From positions 10,211-74,210 of the forward strand of contig DCII01000039.1 in NCBI GenBank assembly GCA_002315935.1: a DNA stretch of 64,000 bases. Direction: 5' to 3'. Shown in pieces: positions 26,167-34,762 of the stretch. A program made the position numbers and the translations under genes. The notes beneath the pieces were generated by a model. The model was not told where the DNA came from, searched no databases, and saw only the letters and a program-made list of their open reading frames with translations. The stretch's first letter is position 1; every line of letters begins with the position of its first letter. Origin of the DNA: Ruminococcaceae bacterium UBA1730 (GTDB taxonomy: Bacteria > Bacillota > Clostridia > Oscillospirales > Acutalibacteraceae).

Positions 26167-27236
26167 TGCTTTGTTCGAATATTAATCTTGAAAATAAAAC
26201 AGTTCTGGTAACCGGTGCGGCAGGCTTTATCGGTTCAAACCTTGTGAAGGCTCTTTTCAACTCGTTCAATCAAGTCACCGTTATCGGTCTTGATAACATG
26301 AACGATTATTATGATGTGAAGCTCAAGGAATTCAGGCTCAATGAGATTGAATCCCTTTCGGAATGCAAATGCGGAGCATCATGGCAATTCATAAAAGGAA
26401 ATATCGCCGATAAGCAACTGGTTGACTCACTCTTCGAAAAGCACAAATTCGATGTTGTGGTTAACCTTGCGGCTCAGGCAGGCGTCCGCTATTCCATCGA
26501 CCATCCCGATACATACATTGAATCGAACATTATCGGATTTTACAATATTCTTGAAGCGTGCCGGCATTTCCCCGTTGAGCATCTTGTTTACGCTTCCTCA
26601 AGCTCTGTTTACGGCACTAATAAAAAAATCCCATATTCAACGGAGGATAAGGTTGATAACCCTGTTTCGCTCTATGCGGCAACCAAAAAAAGCAATGAAT
26701 TGCTTGCTCATGCGTATTCAAAGCTTTATAATATACCTTCAACAGGTCTCAGATTTTTCACGGTTTACGGTCCGGCAGGAAGACCTGATATGGCATATTT
26801 CAGCTTTACCAACAAGCTGATTAAAGGAGAAACAATCAAAATTTTCAACTTCGGCAACTGCAAAAGAGATTTCACTTTTGTTGATGATATTGTTGAAGGA
26901 ATACGAAGAGTTATGCTCTGTGCTCCCGAGAAAAAAATCGGCGAAGACGGGTTGCCTTTACCCCCGTACAGGGTTTATAATATAGGCAATAGCTCGCCCG
27001 AAAATCTTCTCGATTTTGTTAAAATTCTGTCTGAGGAGCTTTTGCTTGCAGGCGTTTTGCCGCAGGATTTTGATTTTGATGCACACAAAGAATTAGTTCC
27101 CATGCAGCCCGGAGATGTTCCCGTCACATATGCAGACACCTCTGACCTTGAACGGGACTTCGGCTTTAAGCCCTCGGTCTCCCTGCGTGAGGGATTGAGA
27201 AAATTTGCTTCGTGGTATAAAGAATTTTATATGTAA
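26166..27236 (+). CDS. NAD-dependent epimerase, UDP-glucuronate 4-epimerase-like
   Basis: The 356-residue enzyme shows VLVTGAAGFIGSNLVKALF (about 14-32) and LDNMNDYYDVKLKEFRL (the 'N-x-Y-Y-D' insert typical of UDP-GlcA epimerases). AAQAGVRYSIDHPDTYIESN and YASSSSVYG follow, with Tyr-x3-Lys in YAATKKS. FFTVYGPAGRPDMAYFSF is also typical of the CapI/GAE group. It interconverts UDP-GlcA and UDP-GalA. Together with the kinase and nucleotidyltransferase it would set the pool of UDP-uronates for the polysaccharide. No UDP-glucose dehydrogenase is in the window. Confidence 0.9.
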   Translation: MLCSNINLENKTVLVTGAAGFIGSNLVKALFNSFNQVTVIGLDNMNDYYDVKLKEFRLNEIESLSECKCGASWQFIKGNIADKQLVDSLFEKHKFDVVVNLAAQAGVRYSIDHPDTYIESNIIGFYNILEACRHFPVEHLVYASSSSVYGTNKKIPYSTEDKVDNPVSLYAATKKSNELLAHAYSKLYNIPSTGLRFFTVYGPAGRPDMAYFSFTNKLIKGETIKIFNFGNCKRDFTFVDDIVEGIRRVMLCAPEKKIGEDGLPLPPYRVYNIGNSSPENLLDFVKILSEELLLAGVLPQDFDFDAHKELVPMQPGDVPVTYADTSDLERDFGFKPSVSLREGLRKFASWYKEFYM

Positions 27237-27246
27237 AGGTGATTGA

Positions 27247-28245
27247 ATGAAACCGTTTGTTTCCGTAATTGTCCCTGTTTATAATGTTGAAAAATATCTG
27301 AGAGAATGTCTTAACAGCATTCTTTCGCAGACTCTTGAAAATATAGAAATCATCACTATCAATGACGGCTCTCCCGACAATTCAATAGCTATTCTCCGTG
27401 AATATGAGAGCAAGGATTCCCGTGTAAAAGTTATTGATAAGAAGAACGAAGGCGTCGGCAAGGCCCGTAATGACGGCATCAAAGCCGCAGAAGGCGAATT
27501 TATCGCTTTTATGGATTCGGATGATTATTACCCCAATAACAAAGTTCTTGAAATGCTTTATAATACCGCCAAGGAACAGAATGTCAGTATCTGCGGCGGA
27601 AAGAAGGTAATATTGGAGGTTGACGGTTCTTTCACAAAAACGGAGCTGTTCTCCACCGAACACGGTTGCGAATTCGGTGCAAAGGGACTTACCGATTACA
27701 GCGATTTTCAATATGATTATGGATATTGGATGTATATCTTTGAACGGAAAATGTTGGTGGATAACAATATTTTCTTTCCGCCGTATCGCCGTTTTCAGGA
27801 CCCACCGTTTTTCGTAAAGGCTATGATATTCGCAGGAAGATTCTACGCTCTCGATTTCGAAACCTATTGTTACAGAATGGTTCCCGAATCCTCAAAATAC
27901 AAGCTTAGCAACACTCTCGACTTTCTTAAAGGCATAATAGATAACATGAATATTGCAAAAGAGCATAATCTGCCGAAGCTGCACTATCTTTCTGCAATGA
28001 GGCTTGACAAAATGGGTTCATATATGGCAATCAAGAATCTTTTTGATGAACGCCGCAATGAGTTGCTTTCTGCTTTTATTAAGGCAACCAATGCAATTGA
28101 TGTTGAGTGGCTTCGTGAAAACGGATTTGATATTCCGGCTGATTTTATTCCCGAATTATTTACCTATGCCGTTTCCACAGCGGAAAAATATGAAAAAATC
28201 AGAAACAGCAGTGTCGGAAAAATGATTTCAAAGCTGAAAAGGTAG
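27247..28245 (+). CDS. Family 2 glycosyltransferase
   Basis: This 332-residue GT2 enzyme shows FVSVIVPVYNVEKYLRE, TINDGSPDNS (Asn-Asp-Gly replacing the more common Asp-Asp-Gly), VGKARNDGI and AFMDSDDYY (Asp90-x-Asp92-Asp93). The C-terminal part has PPYRRFQDPPFFVKAM, a base-region variant of this branch. AAAGGTGA at 27236-27243 sits just before the ATG. It starts 10 bp after the uronate trio, so it may use UDP-GalA or UDP-GlcA, but this is only positional reasoning. Confidence 0.9.
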   Translation: MKPFVSVIVPVYNVEKYLRECLNSILSQTLENIEIITINDGSPDNSIAILREYESKDSRVKVIDKKNEGVGKARNDGIKAAEGEFIAFMDSDDYYPNNKVLEMLYNTAKEQNVSICGGKKVILEVDGSFTKTELFSTEHGCEFGAKGLTDYSDFQYDYGYWMYIFERKMLVDNNIFFPPYRRFQDPPFFVKAMIFAGRFYALDFETYCYRMVPESSKYKLSNTLDFLKGIIDNMNIAKEHNLPKLHYLSAMRLDKMGSYMAIKNLFDERRNELLSAFIKATNAIDVEWLRENGFDIPADFIPELFTYAVSTAEKYEKIRNSSVGKMISKLKR

Positions 28246-28319
28246 AAAACATTGCTTTCCTGTCGTTCAGAATAGCCTTTATACGCAAAATGAAGACACA
28301 TCAGAAAGGAATATATCAA

Positions 28320-29528
28320 ATGAGGGAAAAAAGCCAAGTCATTTTTGTAATTCACACTTTGGCTGTCGGAGGAGCAGAGCGGCAGATTGCGGGAATAGCA
28401 AACTATCTTGCCGACAATGATTGCGATATTACTATTTGTTTATTGGATAATGATAAAATAGAATTTGAAATCAGAGACAATGTGAAAATAGTCTGTCTCG
28501 GAGAATCCGGAAAAGCCGAGCAACCGCATACCGTTGAATATTTTAATTCTATTCACGGAGTCACAAGCTTTTCGGATAAAATCAAATTAAAGTTATATTC
28601 TCCGATAAAAAAAGCGGAATATAATGAATATTGCTTTCTCCGCAATAAATATGTATTGCCTCTTCAGCAATACCTTGCAACCCGTCCGGATGCGGTTGTT
28701 ATAACAAATATGTTATTTCCCAATGTTATCGGATTAATAGCTCTTCAAAACCTTCCGAATAAACTTGTTTTCTTCGATTCAAGTTCTCCGGAATACGGCT
28801 TAACCGAGGATGCTCCGGTTTTGCGGTTGAGAAAAAAATACATAGACAGAGCCGACGGAGCAGTTTTTCAGACTGATTTTGAAAAAGACTACTACAATGG
28901 CAGACTAAAATGCAATCAGTATATCATTCCGAATTTTCTGCCAATTGAAAAGTTGCCCGAAAGGTTTAAAGGTGTCAGACGCAAAGAAATTGTCAGCTTT
29001 TGCCGGCTTGTTGAAGTGAAAAATATACCTCTGTTATTTGAGGCATTTTCCATCTTTCATGAAAAGCATTCGGATTATACTTTGACGGTTTACGGTGACG
29101 GTCCTGAATATTCGAACTTGTCACAGCTGCTGAAGGAAAAAAGATTAACAGACTTTATTTCTCTGAAACCTGCTGTTGTGGATGTTCATTATCAGATTGT
29201 TGATGCGGCTGCATTCGTATCATCTTCAAATCGTGAAGGACTTTCGAACTCCATGCTTGAAGCAATGGCAATCGGACTGCCGTCAATTTGTACCGATTGT
29301 CAGGGCGGCGGAGCAAGAATGATCATTGATAAATATAAAAGCGGTATTCTTGTGCCATGCAAAAATCCAAAAGCCATGGCAGATGCAATGTGTAAAATTG
29401 CAGAAGATGAAGTTTTATCGGAGCAATTATCAAAAAACGGCGAGGTGCTCCGAGGCGACTTGTCAATTGAAAGCATAGGAAAAATGTGGCAAAAAGTTAT
29501 TACCGAAACAAGGAGAATAAAAAACTAA
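28320..29528 (+). CDS. Family 4 (GT-B) glycosyltransferase
   Basis: The start is ATG 28320 (AAAGGA at 28305-28310), giving 402 residues. The ATG at 28290 lacks a ribosome site. VIFVIHTLAVGGAERQIAG is the classic GT4 opening. PNFLPIEKLPERF and SFCRLVEVKNIPLLFEAF follow, with the catalytic SSNREGLSNSMLEAMAIGLP region. A 74-bp gap precedes it, the largest in this part of the operon. It is followed after 1 bp by the ABC permease gene, so it may complete the chain before export. Confidence 0.9.
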   Translation: MREKSQVIFVIHTLAVGGAERQIAGIANYLADNDCDITICLLDNDKIEFEIRDNVKIVCLGESGKAEQPHTVEYFNSIHGVTSFSDKIKLKLYSPIKKAEYNEYCFLRNKYVLPLQQYLATRPDAVVITNMLFPNVIGLIALQNLPNKLVFFDSSSPEYGLTEDAPVLRLRKKYIDRADGAVFQTDFEKDYYNGRLKCNQYIIPNFLPIEKLPERFKGVRRKEIVSFCRLVEVKNIPLLFEAFSIFHEKHSDYTLTVYGDGPEYSNLSQLLKEKRLTDFISLKPAVVDVHYQIVDAAAFVSSSNREGLSNSMLEAMAIGLPSICTDCQGGGARMIIDKYKSGILVPCKNPKAMADAMCKIAEDEVLSEQLSKNGEVLRGDLSIESIGKMWQKVITETRRIKN

Positions 29529-29529
29529 T

Positions 29530-30402
29530 ATGCTTGAACAAAAAGAAAATTTTCGAACGGAAATCACATCCGAACATAAACTGATGGATCTTCACCTGAA
29601 GGAAACTTTAGGTTACAAGGACTTAATCCTTTTATTTGTCAAAAGGGACTTCGTTGCATCCTATAAGCAAACCTTGCTCGGTCCGCTTTGGGCAGTTATT
29701 CAGCCTCTTCTTACAACAATAGTCTTCACCTTTGTTTTCGGCAATCTTGCAGGACTTACAACTGCGGACATTCCCGGAGAATTTGTTATACCCGGCTTCC
29801 TGTTTTACATGGTAGGTAATGTTTGCTGGGGCTACTTCTCCAATACCATCAGTGCAACCTCCGGAACCTTCATCAACAACAGAGGCACAATGGGAAAGGT
29901 TTATTATCCGAGATTAGTCTCGCCTATCTCAACCGCAATATCCAAACTTATTCCCTTTGCAATTCAGTTTGCCATGATTGCTGTTTTCTGGCTTTTCTTC
30001 GTAATCAGAGGCGGAACATCAATCGTTATTTCGCCTATGCTGTTATTCATACCCCTGCTTATCTTACAGATGATTTTCCTTTCAGTCGGATTGGGAATTA
30101 TCATTTCATCCTTAACCACAAAATACCGTGACCTCACAATGCTTGTATCTTTCGTTCTTCAGCTGTGGCAGTACGCCTGCCCGGTAGCATATGGCTTGGA
30201 GCTCATTCCGAAGCAGTATATGGCATTATATATGCTGAATCCTGTAGTTCCGATAATAACCACATTCAGATACGCAATATTCGGAGTTGGCTATTTCAGT
30301 TTATTCTATTATCTGATAAGCTGGGCATTTTCACTGATAGTTTTCTTTATCGGATTGATTCTCTTCAGCAGAATCGAAAGAACATTTATGGATACTGTGT
30401 GA
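29530..30402 (+). CDS. Polysaccharide ABC transporter permease (Wzm/TagG-like)
   Basis: The 290-residue membrane protein has six hydrophobic segments. Before the first helix it carries RDFVASYKQTLLGPLWAVIQ, the conserved Wzm/TagG cytoplasmic segment. LFYMVGNVCWGYF and VYYPRLVSPISTAISKLIPF follow. Two such subunits form the channel that moves lipid-linked polysaccharide or teichoic-type polymer across the membrane. The ATPase gene follows after 10 bp. The 'KxxxLGPLW' motif and the length are typical. Confidence 0.92.
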   Translation: MLEQKENFRTEITSEHKLMDLHLKETLGYKDLILLFVKRDFVASYKQTLLGPLWAVIQPLLTTIVFTFVFGNLAGLTTADIPGEFVIPGFLFYMVGNVCWGYFSNTISATSGTFINNRGTMGKVYYPRLVSPISTAISKLIPFAIQFAMIAVFWLFFVIRGGTSIVISPMLLFIPLLILQMIFLSVGLGIIISSLTTKYRDLTMLVSFVLQLWQYACPVAYGLELIPKQYMALYMLNPVVPIITTFRYAIFGVGYFSLFYYLISWAFSLIVFFIGLILFSRIERTFMDTV

Positions 30403-30412
30403 GGTAAGTGTG

Positions 30413-31705
30413 ATGGATGAATTAATGGTAAGAATAGAAAATGTAACAAAAGAATATAAGCTCGGTCAGATCGGCGGAACAACTCTTCAGGAGAGCATTC
30501 AGAGGTTCAACGCCAAATTGCTCCATAAAGAGGATCCGACAAAGAAAATAGGTGCTTCGGAAGAACAATACGGAGAAAAATTTTTAGCACTCTCCGATGT
30601 TTCATTCGATGTTAAAAAAGGTGAAAGAGTCGGAATTATCGGACATAACGGTGCCGGAAAATCTACTCTTTTAAAGCTTGTCAGCCGAATTACAGCACCT
30701 ACCTCGGGCTTCATCGGTCTGAACGGTCGCATTACCTCCATGCTCGAGGTCGGAACGGGCTTCCATGCCGAATTGACGGGCAGAGAAAATATCTATATGA
30801 ACGGTGCAATTCTCGGAATGACAAAAAAAGAGATTGATGCTAAAATGGAAGACATCATCGAATTTTCCGAGTGCCGTAAGTTTATTGACACCCCTGTTAA
30901 GAGATATTCCAGCGGTATGTATGTTAAGCTTGCATTCTCCGTTGCCGCTCACCTTGACTCCGAAATTATGATTATGGATGAGGTTCTTGCCGTCGGCGAC
31001 ATGGCATTCCAGAAAAAATGTCTTGATAAGATGACTCAGGTTTCAAAAGACGAAGGACGAACCATTCTTTATGTTTCTCACAACATGAACACCATCAGAC
31101 AGCTCTGCGACCGTGTTATTGTTCTCAACCACGGCAGAGTTACATTTGACGGCGATGTTGAAGAGGGAATTTCAATCTATATGGATGAGGAAGAATGCTC
31201 GCAGAAGGAAATAGATTTAACCGCCTGTAAGCGCACACATGACCATGCTTCTATGGGCGAGGTTGTGCTTGAACGCATTGTTTCCGACAGGGATTCCGGC
31301 TGGAGAATTCCCGTAACCGAAAAGCTGGAGTTTTCAATTCATCTGAAAGCCAACAAAGACCTGGAAAATGTCGGCTTCCGCATGGGATTAAGCACGGCGG
31401 ACGGCTTTGCGATAACCGTATTTTTAGCTCCTAACCTGTTTTCGTGCAAGAAGGGCGAAAAAATCACTATTCCCCTTCAGGCAGACACTTCTTTGTTAGC
31501 TCCCGGAAAATATGTCATGACCGCTGTCCTTTACGGCGTTAATGAATACGGTGCATGGTCATTTTATGATCATGTCGGCAACGCAGTCATCTTCGAAGTT
31601 GAAAACCAACTCGGATTCAATGAAAACATGGATTGGGATCCACGCCATTGGGGACATGTTAAATTGCCCGAATTGGCTGTGACCGGAAGCATCATTAAAA
31701 AATAA
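30413..31705 (+). CDS. Polysaccharide ABC transporter ATPase with carbohydrate-binding C-terminal domain (Wzt-like)
   Basis: The 430-residue protein has Walker A GHNGAGKST near residues 77-85, the signature YSSGMYVKLAFS, and Walker B IMIMDEVLAVGD with the switch His in LYVSHNM. From about residue 250 a second, beta-rich domain of about 180 residues follows. Its position and size match the Wzt C-terminal domain that recognises the finished, often chain-end-modified, polymer before export. Start GTG 30410 or ATG 30413 are both possible. It pairs with the permease gene. An ABC route normally exports complete chains made in the cytoplasm, which contrasts with the EpsG/Wzy-like gene in the same operon. 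Confidence 0.9.
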   Translation: MDELMVRIENVTKEYKLGQIGGTTLQESIQRFNAKLLHKEDPTKKIGASEEQYGEKFLALSDVSFDVKKGERVGIIGHNGAGKSTLLKLVSRITAPTSGFIGLNGRITSMLEVGTGFHAELTGRENIYMNGAILGMTKKEIDAKMEDIIEFSECRKFIDTPVKRYSSGMYVKLAFSVAAHLDSEIMIMDEVLAVGDMAFQKKCLDKMTQVSKDEGRTILYVSHNMNTIRQLCDRVIVLNHGRVTFDGDVEEGISIYMDEEECSQKEIDLTACKRTHDHASMGEVVLERIVSDRDSGWRIPVTEKLEFSIHLKANKDLENVGFRMGLSTADGFAITVFLAPNLFSCKKGEKITIPLQADTSLLAPGKYVMTAVLYGVNEYGAWSFYDHVGNAVIFEVENQLGFNENMDWDPRHWGHVKLPELAVTGSIIKK

Positions 31706-31731
31706 TTGTAAGCAAAGGACAACGGTACGGT

Positions 31732-32316
31732 ATGATAGTTGAAAAGCTGAAAGCAGCAATTACCCGACTCAGAAAAAAACGAGCGATAGACATTAAATCG
31801 AAAACATTCATGAAAATTGATGACTATGCCAAAATTGATGTTGACGGTAAATTTACCATTGGCGAAAGTGCGATTTCCTATTCTGCTAATCCGTCACTGT
31901 TGCGTCTTGATTATGAATCAAAATTGACTGTTCACGGCGATGCTAAAATCTATTACGGAGCTGACATAATTTTGTTTTCCGGTTCGGAATTTTCCATTGG
32001 AAATTCATATATCAACAGCAATTCAACCATCCGTTGTCACAACAAAATATCCATAGGCGATGATTGTGCTATTTCGCACCATTTTACTGTTATGGATTCG
32101 AATGCACACAGCGTCAACGGCAAAGAGCAGACAAGCCCCGTCACGATAGGGAATCATGTCTGGATCGGCACTCATGTTACTGTATTGCAGGGGGTTACCA
32201 TCGGCGATGGAGCAATTATCGGAGCGGGTGCTGTTGTTACTAAGGATGTTCCTCCGGGTTGCCTTGCAGCAGGTGTGCCAGCCGTAATAAAGAAAAAGAA
32301 TGTCGAGTGGGAATAA
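31732..32316 (+). CDS. Left-handed beta-helix (hexapeptide) acetyltransferase
   Basis: The 194-residue protein is built of hexapeptide repeats. The C-terminal coil has IGDDCAISHHFTVMDSNAHS, VTIGNHVWIGTHVTVLQGVT and IGAGAVVTKDVPPGC. The histidine in 'AISHH' is in the place of the catalytic base. This is the maltose/galactoside O-acetyltransferase-like group found in capsule clusters, which uses acetyl-CoA in the cytoplasm. It would acetylate a sugar nucleotide or a lipid-linked intermediate. It starts 26 bp after the Wzt gene. Confidence 0.88.
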   Translation: MIVEKLKAAITRLRKKRAIDIKSKTFMKIDDYAKIDVDGKFTIGESAISYSANPSLLRLDYESKLTVHGDAKIYYGADIILFSGSEFSIGNSYINSNSTIRCHNKISIGDDCAISHHFTVMDSNAHSVNGKEQTSPVTIGNHVWIGTHVTVLQGVTIGDGAIIGAGAVVTKDVPPGCLAAGVPAVIKKKNVEWE

Positions 32317-32317
32317 T

Positions 32318-33484
32318 ATGATTAAAATGTGGATTCAGCCTGACGATTGTACCGGTTGCGGAGCTTGTGCAAATATCTGTCCCAAACAGGCAATAGAAAT
32401 GCAGGAGGATAACTGCGGATTTGTGCATCCTGTTATCGGAAAAAACTGTGTTGATTGCGGAATGTGCGAAAAAACATGTCACACACGTCTAAAGCTCAGT
32501 AACAACAATATTAACGATATGAAAGTCTTTTCGGCCTATTCAAAGGATGAAATAAACCGTGAAATCAGCACTTCCGGCGGTGTCTTTTTTGAACTTGCAA
32601 AAAAAATGATAATCGACAAAGGCATAGTTTACGGTGCCGCCTATGATGATGACAACAATGTTAAACACATAAGATGCAAAACCATAGAAGATTTAAATCG
32701 AATCAGGCAATCGAAATATGTTCAAAGCATTATAGGAAATATCTACACTTTAGTTAAAAAAGATTTACAAGTGCAGAAAAAGGTTTTGTTTTGCGGCACT
32801 CCTTGCCAAGTAGCCGGTTTAAAAGCTTTTTTAAACAAAGAGTATGATAATTTATACACTGTTGACTTTTTGTGCCGAGGCATAAATTCTCCGAAAGCAT
32901 ATCGTTGTTGGTTATCTGAACAAGAGATTAAAAACAACGATAAGGTTGTAAATGTCTGGTTTAAATACAAATGTTACGGATGGAAGTTGTCGCCTTATTG
33001 TACAAAGCTTGATTTTAAAAGCGGAAAAAGTATTATTCTGAATCGTGAGAATAATAGTTATATGATAAGTTACCTGAACTATAATTTGATGATGAGGCCC
33101 TCTTGTTCTCATTGCGAATACAAACGTAATAATCAGGTAAGTGATATTACACTTTCTGATTTTTGGGGTGCCGAAGAAGATGACGACAAAGGAACCTCAT
33201 GCGTATCAACGAATACAAGCAAAGGCTTTTTTTTGCTGAAAGAAATTAATTCAGGCCTGAATATTCACGAAATAAGTAAAGAATTACAATCGAAAAATAA
33301 TAGTTTGGAAAATTCATCAGTTATAAATCCTAACAACAAAACCTTTCTGAAGGTTATCGGAAAAAATAATTTCAGTGATTATGCAATCAGATATTCTGAT
33401 CAAGCAAAAAAAAATGCTTTTCAGAATACAATGATTTTTATCAGACAAACTTTACATGAAATAAAAAATAATCTGATGCATTGA
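32318..33484 (+). CDS. Fe-S protein with F420H2-dehydrogenase beta-like domain
   Basis: The 388-residue protein starts at ATG 32318. Two ferredoxin-type clusters sit at the N-terminus: CTGCGACANICP (about 11-22) and CVDCGMCEKTCH (about 43-54). A domain like the beta subunit of coenzyme F420 hydrogenase/dehydrogenase follows, with STSGGVFFELA, FCGTPCQVAGLKAFL and FLCRGINSPKAYRCW, and SCSHCEYK near residue 255. Proteins of this type are common in polysaccharide clusters next to pyruvyltransferase-like genes, as here. They are probably flavin- and ferredoxin-linked oxidoreductases with an unknown sugar substrate; F420 use is not implied. From this gene onwards the operon becomes visibly richer in A and T. 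Confidence 0.82.
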   Translation: MIKMWIQPDDCTGCGACANICPKQAIEMQEDNCGFVHPVIGKNCVDCGMCEKTCHTRLKLSNNNINDMKVFSAYSKDEINREISTSGGVFFELAKKMIIDKGIVYGAAYDDDNNVKHIRCKTIEDLNRIRQSKYVQSIIGNIYTLVKKDLQVQKKVLFCGTPCQVAGLKAFLNKEYDNLYTVDFLCRGINSPKAYRCWLSEQEIKNNDKVVNVWFKYKCYGWKLSPYCTKLDFKSGKSIILNRENNSYMISYLNYNLMMRPSCSHCEYKRNNQVSDITLSDFWGAEEDDDKGTSCVSTNTSKGFFLLKEINSGLNIHEISKELQSKNNSLENSSVINPNNKTFLKVIGKNNFSDYAIRYSDQAKKNAFQNTMIFIRQTLHEIKNNLMH

Positions 33485-33513
33485 TTGATTTTCATAAGGT
33501 GATGAAACAGAAC

Positions 33514-34716
33514 ATGAAAATAGGAATTTTAACATTTTATTACGGCTCAAAGAACTACGGCGGAATGTTGCAGGCATACGCTTTGACGCATTATTTAAAA
33601 TCTCACGGTCACGATGCCGAGCAAATCTGTTATGTCAATTCCTCTCGTCCGTTTCTGAACCGACTGCAAGAAAAAAAGGAAGATGCTACCTGGTCTCACG
33701 ACAGTTATGTAAACAAAACCATAACAAATGCGTTACTCAAAAAATTATATTATAAATTTTACGGCAATAAACAAAATGAGATTGCAAGTCAAATTCTCGC
33801 TCATTATGTTGAAACCGAAAGAAATGAGAGAGCAAAGAATTTCGAGAAATTCGAAAAAGAAGTTCCTCATTCGGATATTGTGTATGACGCTTCATCAATA
33901 TCGGATTCCAATAACATATATGATTCTTTTATCGCCGGAAGCGATCAGGTATGGAATTTTCTGTGGTTTGATGAAAACTACTTTTTAAGATTCGCAAATA
34001 AAAATAAGATTAAGCTGGCTTATGGAGCCAGTACGGGAAAAATCCGCTTTTGTGAGGAAGAAAAGAAATATCTGACAGAGTCACTGCCGGAATTAAACGC
34101 AATATCAGTTCGTGAACAGGATATGGTGTCGGAAATTTCCGCATTATCGAAAAAAAACGCCATTCAGGTGGTTGACCCCGTGTTTTTGTTGGCGGCTGAT
34201 GAGTGGGATAAAATTGCTTCGCCACGGCAGATTAAAGAAAAATATCTGCTTTGTTACTATCTGACACCAAGCGATGAATTTTACATATCGGCAAAAAAAT
34301 TTGCAAAGAAAAAACATTTAAAATTAGTTTCCATACCGTATGCAAACGGCGGTCTTAACGAAATTGACGGATACTATGGCGATTTCAGATGCTCAACCGC
34401 CGCTCTGAAGGATTTCATTTCATTAATAAAATTTGCAGATTACATCTTTACAGACAGCTTTCATGCAGTTGCTTTTTCCATAATTTATAACAAAAATTTC
34501 TTTGTTTTTGACCGATGCAAAAACAGGGAAATGGGAACAAGAATTGCTTCCGTGACGGAATTATTTGATTGCAAAAACCAATATTGCACCGATGAAAAAA
34601 TGATGAAGCTGAATTATCTGCTTTCGAATTCAAAACACAAAGAATACAACAAAGAAAAATTTGACAGACTTTTATCTGAATCTGAAGAATTCTTAAAAGC
34701 TTCGTTGCAGAAATAG
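33514..34716 (+). CDS. Polysaccharide pyruvyltransferase family protein
   Basis: The 400-residue reading begins at ATG 33514 (MKIGILTFYYGSKNYGGMLQ), which matches the usual family start. AGGTGAT at 33497-33503 can pair with 16S rRNA at fair spacing. ATG 33502 and TTG 33481 are alternatives. Further motifs are FIAGSDQVWNF near residue 140, ISVREQDMV, and DYIFTDSFHAVAFSII near 310. Members transfer pyruvate from phosphoenolpyruvate to a sugar to form a ketal, though this branch (associated with the Fe-S gene upstream) is not biochemically characterised. The genes are separated by 29 bp and likely act together. Confidence 0.85.
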   Translation: MKIGILTFYYGSKNYGGMLQAYALTHYLKSHGHDAEQICYVNSSRPFLNRLQEKKEDATWSHDSYVNKTITNALLKKLYYKFYGNKQNEIASQILAHYVETERNERAKNFEKFEKEVPHSDIVYDASSISDSNNIYDSFIAGSDQVWNFLWFDENYFLRFANKNKIKLAYGASTGKIRFCEEEKKYLTESLPELNAISVREQDMVSEISALSKKNAIQVVDPVFLLAADEWDKIASPRQIKEKYLLCYYLTPSDEFYISAKKFAKKKHLKLVSIPYANGGLNEIDGYYGDFRCSTAALKDFISLIKFADYIFTDSFHAVAFSIIYNKNFFVFDRCKNREMGTRIASVTELFDCKNQYCTDEKMMKLNYLLSNSKHKEYNKEKFDRLLSESEEFLKASLQK

Positions 34717-34762
34717 TCAACGCACAACCTATATCGCAAATTCGTTACAGAAAGGACAGAAT

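Noticed and set aside
32318..33484. True F420-dependent hydrogenase subunit
   Set aside because: Only the beta-like domain is present, no alpha/gamma subunits; context is polysaccharide synthesis.
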